Part shown: piece by piece, positions 7,170-12,216 of the stretch | How the letters are laid out: every line of letters begins with the position of its first letter | Numbering within the stretch: position 1 is the stretch's first letter | From: DASVEE01 sp036399695 | Lineage (GTDB): Bacteria; Acidobacteriota; Thermoanaerobaculia; Gp7-AA8 | Assembly: GCA_036399695.1 (NCBI GenBank) | Contig: DASWMP010000260.1 | Coordinates: forward strand, 1 to 12,216 | Direction: 5' to 3' | Length of the DNA: 12,216 nt | Program-made: the position numbers and the translations under genes | The notes under the pieces: generated by a model | What the model was told of the DNA's origin: nothing | The model's input: the letters and a program-made list of their open reading frames with translations, nothing else | Databases searched by the model: none

Positions 7170-7206
7170 GAGAGGCACGAGGCCTCCCATCGGTCCTTTC
7201 GTTTTT
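7162..7206 (+). terminator. Rho-independent terminator of the nuoAEF operon
   Basis: The stem pairs 7162-7170 (GGACCGATG) with 7188-7196 (CATCGGTCC) and, after one A/C mismatch, 7172-7176 with 7182-7186. The loop is ACGAG (7177-7181). The tail TTTCGTTTTT (7197-7206) completes a classic intrinsic terminator on the + strand, 32 bp after the nuoF stop. It lies between convergent genes, so the hairpin may also slow transcription coming from the - strand, though no U-tract exists on that side. Confidence 0.88.
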
Positions 7207-7217
7207 ATGGGCCGGTG

Positions 7218-8957
7218 TTACTCCTTCACCAAAAACACATCCCACGCCCAGCGGGCGGCGTCGCTTTGCTTTGCGGTGTCGACCTTGGCGCGGTAGCGGA
7301 AGGCGTTGCCATGTTCGTCGGTGCGGCGTGATTCCTTGTAGGCCAGGTGCAGCCGCACCACGCCGCTGCCGTCGAGGCTTCCGAGCTCCGACGGCTCGCT
7401 GATGCCGTTGTGATTGGCGTCGCGCCAGAGGCGGAGAGAGGCGAAGCCGGCGTCGCTCGCGTCGACGGCACCATCTTCGTTGCCGCCGTTGGTGGCGCGG
7501 TCGAGCTCCGCCAGCGCCAGGAAGCCGTTGGCGTTCGAGGAGGGGGCCTGCGCGGTGAAGTTGCCGAACAGCTCGCGTCCGTTATCGATGAAGCCGTTGC
7601 CGTCGCGGTCGAGGGCCAGGAACGCGTCGTCGTCGGCTGCCGACGTCCAGGAAAGCTGCTCGGGAACGGCGTTGCTGTCGAGATCGAAGCTGACGCCGTC
7701 ATGCGCGGAGGTGAGGGCATAGCCATCGCCGTCGACGTCGATGACGATGGGCGTGGAGCAGTCCTGATCGACGTTCTGGAACATCGTGGTGGAGCAGCCG
7801 TCGTCGTGTCCGGGGTACTTGGTCGGGAGGTGGCAGGTCTGTCCTCTGCCGAGCTTGTCGGACCACATCAGATCGGAGCTGCTCGTCAGCGTGGCGCCAA
7901 TGCCGTTCCACGAGACAGACAAGCCGACGCCACAGAACACGAAGCAGCTCTTCACGCCCACGCCTGCCGCGCCGCCGCAGGAGATCGTCGTATCCGTCGG
8001 TCCTGCCTGCACGCCGTTCTCGGTTGCTACGGCGACGGTGTGGCTTTTCCCGTAGGTGCTGATGTTGCCGCTTTCGATACTCTGGGCGGTGGCGTAGACG
8101 TAGCACTTCTGCTCGGTGTTGGACGTGTAGGAACAGCCATAGGTGAAGGTCGCGGTGATGCCGTGGTACCCGCCGTCCTGCTCGTGCTCCGTGTAGTCCT
8201 TCGAGTACCAGGGCTCCTGGCCCTCCGTCGCGAGGCGGAGCCGCGGCAACGACGTTGCTCCCTGACCCTGCAGGCGCAGTCCCAGCGGGGACTTCGGCTG
8301 GGAGGGCTCGGCGCGGAAGGGCGCCGGAGCACGCCGATCGGCGCGGTAGGAGGGGAGCGTCTCGTACAGCATCTGCGTGAGCTCGCCGCCATTGGCGATG
8401 TTGTCGGCGAACTCCGCGCGCGATTCGTCCGCGTAGAGATCGTGGAAGAAGGCCACCGCGCGGTATGTGCGGGAGCGCCCTTCGAGCGTGACGGTCACTT
8501 CGTATGAGCTGTAGCTGCCGACGTCGCGGAACGTCTCGCTCGCGAGAGCCGCAACCTCGCTGACGGTCCAGCGGCCGTCGTCGAAGGAGGCCCATGGCGC
8601 CGCGACCCACTCGGCCGCGTAGGCGAGCTGCCGGAGCCCGTCGTTCTGCGTCGACGCGCGCCTGACGCCGGCGATGACGCTGCCGTTCGACGGCGTCACG
8701 AGCTCACTCCAGCGGCGCCCGGCGATCTCGGCGATCGGGCCGCTGTGGAAGTCGCGCAGCTCGAAGCGGAGGGCGACGCCGTCGGCGATCCAGTCGGCGG
8801 TGCTGCCCATGTCCTGCAGGTAGGCGGCCTTGTTGTAGTCGCTGATCTTCGCGTAGGCGGCGCGTACGACGCGCTCCTGTTGCGCGGAGCCGGCGTAGGC
8901 GGCCGCGGGGAGAAGCAGCAGGGCGAGGGCGGTGAGATGCAGCATTAGTCGTTTCAT
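7218..8957 (-). CDS. Secreted calcium-loop protein with an eight-cysteine region
   Basis: A 579-residue exported protein. A signal peptide covers about 1-22 (MKRLMLHLTALALLLLPAAAYA). Residues 23-245 form an unrecognised, probably globular region. Residues 275-400 contain all eight cysteines (275, 285, 327, 338, 342, 375, 388, 400). Residues 402-540 resemble the aspartate/glycine-rich module found in RTX-like and other secreted proteins ('TPIVIDVDGDGYAL', 'FLALDRDGNGFIDNGRELFGN', 'LRLWRDANHNGISEPSELGSL'), whose EF-hand-like DxDxDG loops suggest calcium binding. ATG 8957 was chosen because the signal peptide starts there and AAAGGAA (8965-8971) lies 7 nt upstream; longer in-frame extensions are shadows. 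Its start overlaps the stop of the upstream DsbA-fusion gene (TGATG). Function is unknown; an adhesin, surface or toxin-like role is possible. Confidence 0.85.
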   Translation of the reverse strand: MKRLMLHLTALALLLLPAAAYAGSAQQERVVRAAYAKISDYNKAAYLQDMGSTADWIADGVALRFELRDFHSGPIAEIAGRRWSELVTPSNGSVIAGVRRASTQNDGLRQLAYAAEWVAAPWASFDDGRWTVSEVAALASETFRDVGSYSSYEVTVTLEGRSRTYRAVAFFHDLYADESRAEFADNIANGGELTQMLYETLPSYRADRRAPAPFRAEPSQPKSPLGLRLQGQGATSLPRLRLATEGQEPWYSKDYTEHEQDGGYHGITATFTYGCSYTSNTEQKCYVYATAQSIESGNISTYGKSHTVAVATENGVQAGPTDTTISCGGAAGVGVKSCFVFCGVGLSVSWNGIGATLTSSSDLMWSDKLGRGQTCHLPTKYPGHDDGCSTTMFQNVDQDCSTPIVIDVDGDGYALTSAHDGVSFDLDSNAVPEQLSWTSAADDDAFLALDRDGNGFIDNGRELFGNFTAQAPSSNANGFLALAELDRATNGGNEDGAVDASDAGFASLRLWRDANHNGISEPSELGSLDGSGVVRLHLAYKESRRTDEHGNAFRYRAKVDTAKQSDAARWAWDVFLVKE

Positions 8958-9973
8958 CACTTCGTTCCTTTCATGGTGGTGGTGGCGGGAGAGGGAAGCT
9001 CGCGGGCGACGGCGCTCTCCAGTGCGGCGAGCGTCGGCGCACCGCGAAGGGGGCGGCCGTTGATGAGGAAAGTGGGCGTGGTGGTGATGCCGTGGCGTTT
9101 CGCCGCGTTCATGTCCGCGGCGACCGCGAGGTACGACGCCTCGGAGGCGACGCAGGCGTCGTACTTTGGCAGGTCGAGGCGCAGCGACTCGGCGATGCGA
9201 CGCGGCGTCTCGGCGGTGAGCGCCGTCGTATAGAGAGCGTCGTGGAAATCCCAGAAGCGATCCTGCTGCGCCGCGCAGTACGACGCGCGCGCCGCCGGCA
9301 GCGCGTTGGCGTGGTTCTCCAGCGGGAGATGGCGGTAGACGAGGCGCACCTTGTCCCCCTGCGAAGCGATGAACTGCTTCACCGTCTCGGCCGACTTGCG
9401 GCACCAGGGGCACTCGAAGTCGGCGAACTCCGTGATGACGACCGGCGCCGACGCCGCACCGAGCGAAGGCGCGCTGGCATCGCTCTCCTTGAACGCGAGG
9501 CGCGGCTCCTCCAGGCGGATCTCGACCGACGCTTTCGCACGCAGGGCCTCGACGGCGTCGCGATAGCGGCGCATGCGCGCCTGCGTCTGCAGCTCGAGGC
9601 GGATACGTTCGCGTGCTTCGTCAGGGCTGACGGTGGCGAACAGCGCGGCGTTCTCGGCGTAGGCCTTTTCGATGTCGGCCGCGGCGATCGTCACGTCGCC
9701 GCCGGTGAGCCGGCCCTTCCAGGCCTCGACGGACGTGCCGCTCTTTCGTGCTTCCTGCTCGACCAGCGCGGAGGCTACGGCGGCGTCGAGGGCGCTCTTG
9801 CGGAGCGCGTAAATCTGCTGTTCGAGCGCGGTCAGCCGGGGCGCGATGGCGGCATCGACGTCGGAGAGGGGGATGGGACGGCCGTTCACGACGGCGGCGA
9901 CTTCGTCGGCGCGCGCCGGAATGGCCAGGGCAAGAACGGTGAGGAAGGCGAAGAAGCGCTGTGATCTGGTCAT
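8957..9973 (-). CDS. Periplasmic SurA-N-like / DsbA thioredoxin fusion
   Basis: A 338-residue exported thiol oxidoreductase. The signal peptide is about 1-22 (MTRSQRFFAFLTVLALAIPARA). Residues about 24-150 are helical and begin 'VAAVVNGRPIPLSDVDAAI', the start typical of SurA/PpiC-type chaperone N-domains, but no parvulin isomerase domain follows. Residues about 172-325 form a DsbA/Thioredoxin_4 domain with active site Cys188-Pro-Trp-Cys191 ('FADFECPWC') and the cis-proline loop 'TTTPTFLING' (Pro300). Cys233 and Cys274 are extra cysteines that may pair structurally. It likely binds unfolded exported chains and makes or reshuffles disulfides. ATG 9973 was chosen for the signal peptide; there is no clear Shine-Dalgarno. 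The stop overlaps the next gene's start by one base, so the cysteine-rich protein downstream is a plausible dedicated client (inference). Confidence 0.9.
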   Translation of the reverse strand: MTRSQRFFAFLTVLALAIPARADEVAAVVNGRPIPLSDVDAAIAPRLTALEQQIYALRKSALDAAVASALVEQEARKSGTSVEAWKGRLTGGDVTIAAADIEKAYAENAALFATVSPDEARERIRLELQTQARMRRYRDAVEALRAKASVEIRLEEPRLAFKESDASAPSLGAASAPVVITEFADFECPWCRKSAETVKQFIASQGDKVRLVYRHLPLENHANALPAARASYCAAQQDRFWDFHDALYTTALTAETPRRIAESLRLDLPKYDACVASEASYLAVAADMNAAKRHGITTTPTFLINGRPLRGAPTLAALESAVARELPSPATTTMKGTK

Positions 9974-9982
9974 GGGTGCATC

Positions 9983-10068
9983 GTGCGGCTCGCGGCCGCA
10001 TCGCACATGACCCGGCGGAAGGGGTTGGAGCCCCCTCTTTCGAGGGGGGGCGCGCGGCATTCGCCGCG
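9983..10068 (-). promoter_or_regulatory. Structured leader with three hairpins upstream of the DsbA-fusion gene
   Basis: The 108-bp gap between the response regulator stop and the DsbA-fusion start holds three stems: CGCGGC/GCCGCG (10053-10068, loop ATTC), CCCCCTC/GAGGGGG (10031-10048, loop TTTC) and TGCGGC/GCCGCA (9984-10000). The middle stem's C-run can also pair with GGGG at 10021-10024, an alternative mutually exclusive fold. No U-tract follows on the - strand. It may terminate the regulator transcript, attenuate readthrough or stabilise mRNA. Confidence 0.4.
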
Positions 10069-10081
10069 ATTCACCGGCGGC

Positions 10082-10699
10082 TCAGCCCATGGCCTGTACC
10101 AGTCCTCGCTGGATCGCCTTGCTCACGGCCTCGGTGCGTCCCTGCGCGCCGAGCTTGCCGAGGATGTTCTTCATGTGCCCTTTGACCGTGTCTTCCGAGA
10201 TCCCGAGGCGGAGGGCGATCGTCTTGTTGCGCGCGCCCGCCGCCAGCAGCTCGAGCACCTGCTGCTCGCGCGAGGTCAGCACCGAACCGTGCACGTGCTC
10301 GACGAGCCGCAGCGACGCCTCGGGATCGAGATAGCGGCGTCCCTCATGGACGGCGCGCAACGCGTCGACGATCCGCGCCGGTTCGGCGTCCTTGAGGACG
10401 TAGCCCTGGGCACCGGCGGCAATCGCGGCCCACACGTGGGCTTCATCGCTGCAGTTCGTGAGGACGACCACGCGGCTGTCCACATCCGCGTCACGAAGGG
10501 CGCGGATGGCGTCGACGCCGGAGCCATTGCGCAACTGCAGGTCCATGAGGACCACGTCGGGCCGCACGGCGTGGAACAGGGGTAGAGCGTCGGTTGCGGC
10601 AGTACCTTCACCGACGACTTCGAATCCGGCTTGCGCACCGAGGAGAGCACGCAGACCGCCGCGGACGATGGGTTGATTGTCGAGTACGACGATGCGCAT
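10082..10699 (-). CDS. NarL/FixJ-type response regulator, LuxR HTH
   Basis: A 205-residue two-component response regulator: an N-terminal receiver domain (about 1-120) and a C-terminal LuxR/GerE helix-turn-helix (about 138-203). The receiver has phosphoacceptor Asp53 ('VVLMDLQL'), Thr81 ('VVVLTN') and Lys103 ('YVLKDA'). The HTH has 'LTSREQQVLELLAAGARNKTIALRLGISEDTVKGHMKNILGKLG' character, with the recognition helix near 167-179. The acidic pair that normally reads Asp-Asp before His is Asp7-Asn8-Gln9 here, so one usual metal ligand is replaced by Asn. No histidine kinase is in the window, so its signal is unknown. The next gene starts 108 bp downstream on the same strand after several hairpins; cotranscription is uncertain. 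No Shine-Dalgarno precedes the ATG. Confidence 0.94.
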   Translation of the reverse strand: MRIVVLDNQPIVRGGLRALLGAQAGFEVVGEGTAATDALPLFHAVRPDVVLMDLQLRNGSGVDAIRALRDADVDSRVVVLTNCSDEAHVWAAIAAGAQGYVLKDAEPARIVDALRAVHEGRRYLDPEASLRLVEHVHGSVLTSREQQVLELLAAGARNKTIALRLGISEDTVKGHMKNILGKLGAQGRTEAVSKAIQRGLVQAMG

Positions 10700-10792
10700 G
10701 CACGAGCCTACGGCGGGCAGGTGCGCACCAAACGGTCACGAGGGGCAGGCGGTATCGATCGAGGGACGGGTGGAAGTGCGGAGATCGGACGG

Positions 10793-10838
10793 TGGGCGGG
10801 GGGCCTCTGCCCAACCGCCCAACCGCCAACCGCCCAAC
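10793..10838. repeat. Hairpin plus CCCAACCG tandem repeat
   Basis: In the 146-bp gap between the LamG gene and the response regulator, TGGGCGG (10793-10799) pairs with CCGCCCA (10815-10821), and an inner GGGC/GCCC stem closes a CTCT loop (10801-10812). The right arm lies inside a short tandem repeat: CCCAACCG, CCCAACCG, CCAACCG, CCCAAC (10810-10838). It could end the LamG transcript, but no U-tract follows on the - strand. Confidence 0.6.
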
Positions 10839-10845
10839 TCTCCTA

Positions 10846-12096
10846 TCACTGCTCGATCGCGTACTTTTCCGTGAGGTACTTTTCCACTTCCTTGCGCTCG
10901 GCGTTGGAGAGCGACCGGTTGTAGACGATCATCTCGGCGATGTCGCCCTGCCAGGGCTCGAACCAGGTCGGGCCGGTGCCGCCGATGTGGAGCATCAACT
11001 GCGTTTCGCCCCAGCGGGTCGGGGTGTCGATCACGGTGCGGCGGCCGTCGACCCAGCCGGAGAAGCCGGTGCGGGTGTACTCGTCGGCGGTCAGGTAGTA
11101 ACGGCGCGGTTCGAGCGTGAAGTACTTCGAGACGCCCTCGCCGGTGAAGAAGCCGTAGTTCGTCTCGATGGCGCGGGGATCGAGGCCCACACCGCGGTCG
11201 AAGTTGCCGTCGTCGTTGCCGTAGAGCTTGCGCAGCGGCGTCGCCGATGCGGTGTTGCTGCTGAAGACGGCAAACACCGTCGCCTGCGGCATGCCCTGCG
11301 GACTGAAGTCGACGTTCGTCGCCAGCATGTCGTCGAGGCCGTCGAAGCGGACGACGGCATGGCCGTTCGCCTTGGCCGGCATGACGGTCGGCTGCGCGGT
11401 GGCGGTTTCGGTGCTCGCGGTGATGCCGGCGATCCTGCCGGTCCAGGAGGACAGCTTGCCGCGCGTGGCCTGCGTCAGGGCGTCATCGCCGGTGAGCCAG
11501 AGGGCCACGCCGTCGACGGGAATCGGGTCGGTGGGGGCGGGCGGCTCCGGGGCAACCGTCTCGGTGACCGGCGGCTTCGGCTCGACGGCCGGTTCCGGCT
11601 TCACCGGAACGGCGTTGGCCTGCGCCACCGGCGGTGCCGGCTTCGCGTTGCCGCCGCGGGTCAGCATCACGGCCACGACGGCGCCGATGCCCAGTACCAG
11701 AACTGCCACGACGATCCACACCCACGCCATGCTCTTCTTTGCCGGCTCTGCGCCCGGCGTCACTTCGAGTGCCACGGTCGGTCCCTCCTCGTGCTCTTCG
11801 CCGGTCCTGCGTGCCGACACCATGTCCAGACGAAAGGTGTAGCGGCCGGCGGCGGTGCCGGACGGCACGGCGGCGGCGGCGGTGAATTGCTGCACGGCGC
11901 CCGGTGCGAACTCGCGCTCGCTCTCACCGCTGACGCTCAGCCACTCGGCTTTGGTGTTCCCGAGCGGAACCAGCCGCGCCATGCCCCGTGTCGCGGCCGG
12001 CCCGGAGTTCGCCACGGTGAACACCAGCTCACCACGGCCGTCCTTGCCCGTCCGCACCGACTCCGCCGGAGTCGTAATGCTGAAGTTTCGGCTCAT
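10846..12096 (-). CDS. Single-pass membrane protein: Ig-like N-domain, Pro-rich linker, LamG-like C-domain
   Basis: A 416-residue membrane-anchored protein. Residues about 8-112 look like an Ig/NEW3-type beta sandwich ('GELVFTVANSGPAATRGMARLVPL', 'GRYTFRLDMVS'). One transmembrane helix spans about 123-146 (MAWVWIVVAVLVLGIGAVVAV), preceded by Lys120-Lys121. A proline-rich linker runs 152-194 (PVKPEPAVEPKPP type). Residues about 196-416 resemble a LamG/concanavalin-A-like sandwich ('HAVVRFDGLDDMLAT', 'FSGWVDGRRTVID', 'GDIAEMIVYNRSLSNAERKEVEKYLTEKY'). There is no N-terminal signal peptide, so the helix should act as a signal anchor, leaving the first domain in the cytoplasm and the LamG domain outside. 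ATG 12096 is fixed by GAGGAG 6 nt upstream; a longer TTG start (12144) is less likely. It may bind glycans or proteins at the surface; function is unproven. Confidence 0.87.
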   Translation of the reverse strand: MSRNFSITTPAESVRTGKDGRGELVFTVANSGPAATRGMARLVPLGNTKAEWLSVSGESEREFAPGAVQQFTAAAAVPSGTAAGRYTFRLDMVSARRTGEEHEEGPTVALEVTPGAEPAKKSMAWVWIVVAVLVLGIGAVVAVMLTRGGNAKPAPPVAQANAVPVKPEPAVEPKPPVTETVAPEPPAPTDPIPVDGVALWLTGDDALTQATRGKLSSWTGRIAGITASTETATAQPTVMPAKANGHAVVRFDGLDDMLATNVDFSPQGMPQATVFAVFSSNTASATPLRKLYGNDDGNFDRGVGLDPRAIETNYGFFTGEGVSKYFTLEPRRYYLTADEYTRTGFSGWVDGRRTVIDTPTRWGETQLMLHIGGTGPTWFEPWQGDIAEMIVYNRSLSNAERKEVEKYLTEKYAIEQ

Positions 12097-12102
12097 GTCT
12101 GT

Positions 12103-12108
12103 CTCCTC
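12103..12108 (-). promoter_or_regulatory. GAGGAG ribosome binding site, sets the LamG-protein start
   Basis: GAGGAG on the - strand lies 6 nt before ATG 12096, the best Shine-Dalgarno in the window, where several genes have none. It favours this start over the upstream in-frame TTG at 12144. Confidence 0.75.
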
Positions 12109-12157
12109 ACCGCGGTAGTGCGGCCGAGGAGGCAAACGTTTCAAGGGGGAGCACGAT

Positions 12158-12193
12158 GGGACCTATGGGACAGACGGGACGGGATGACGTCCC
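12158..12193. repeat. 9-bp repeat copy and small hairpin at right edge
   Basis: GGGACCTAT (12158-12166) and GGGACAGAC (12167-12175) are tandem 9-mers of the family seen after nuoF. They lead into GGGACG (12176-12181), which pairs with CGTCCC (12188-12193) around a GGATGA loop. This lies upstream of the LamG gene on the - strand and perhaps at the 3' end of the next gene beyond the window. Confidence 0.6.
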
Positions 12194-12216
12194 GCGTGGC
12201 CACGAAGTAGTGGAGG

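Noticed and set aside
7347..8507. Long + strand open frame opposite the calcium-loop gene
   Set aside because: Low-complexity Arg/Gly/Val-rich shadow of the real - strand gene, with no motif or ribosome site.
8958..9413. 152-residue N-terminal extension of the calcium-loop protein
   Set aside because: It overlaps the DsbA domain coding region on the same strand in another frame, and the signal peptide with its ribosome site begins at 8957.
10594..12210. 538-codon + strand open frame opposite the LamG gene
   Set aside because: It spans the regulator gene, the intergenic hairpin and the LamG gene. The composition is Arg/Gly/His-rich and lacks any recognised fold.
12141..12215. Possible C-terminal end of another - strand gene at the right edge
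   Set aside because: A frame runs in from the edge and stops at 12141, but only about 24 codons are visible and most of it translates the 9-bp repeat (SHRSHR). Too short to support.

Overview
This is a GC-rich bacterial chromosomal window. It most likely comes from an Acidobacteriota member, perhaps of the Thermoanaerobaculia or Vicinamibacteria type. That placement is an inference from the gene content: a secreted CHRD/DUF4142 protein whose middle section resembles the 'YIPV..G..FNP' beta-sandwich proteins common in that phylum, a SurA-like/DsbA fusion, and scattered nuo genes. Coding sequence fills about 88% of the window. No mobile element, CRISPR array, tRNA or rRNA was seen.

Layout, left to right. 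Positions 1-246 hold an array of 12 palindromic sites (consensus CTCACTAGTGAG) whose centres fall every 21 bp, switching to 20 bp at the right edge. The array abuts a + strand SRPBCC-fold gene (269-733). A double hairpin separates that gene from a convergent secreted CHRD-CHRD-DUF4142 protein (787-2784, -). A 331-bp divergent promoter region follows. Next come four or five + strand genes: a saccharopine/lysine-6-dehydrogenase-like oxidoreductase (3116-4264), a STAS anti-sigma-factor antagonist (4487-4837), and a three-gene complex I operon nuoA-nuoE-nuoF (4918-7130) that closes with an intrinsic terminator.

From 7218 to the right edge all genes are on the - strand. In transcription order they are: a membrane-anchored LamG-type protein (12096-10846), a NarL/LuxR response regulator (10699-10082), a periplasmic SurA-N-like/DsbA fusion (9973-8957), and a secreted calcium-loop protein with eight cysteines (8957-7218). 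The last two are joined by a TGATG stop/start overlap, which suggests an oxidative-folding helper co-expressed with its disulfide-rich client.

The most unusual DNA-level features are the helically phased palindrome array at the left edge and short degenerate 7-9 bp tandem repeats in four other intergenic gaps, each with its own unit. In one gap (4319-4410) two blocks of the same heptamer family lie in opposite orientations. In another (7143-7206) the repeat unit supplies one arm of the nuoF terminator. Several genes lack a Shine-Dalgarno sequence and have a -10-like box almost touching the start codon, suggesting leaderless or very short-leader transcripts.
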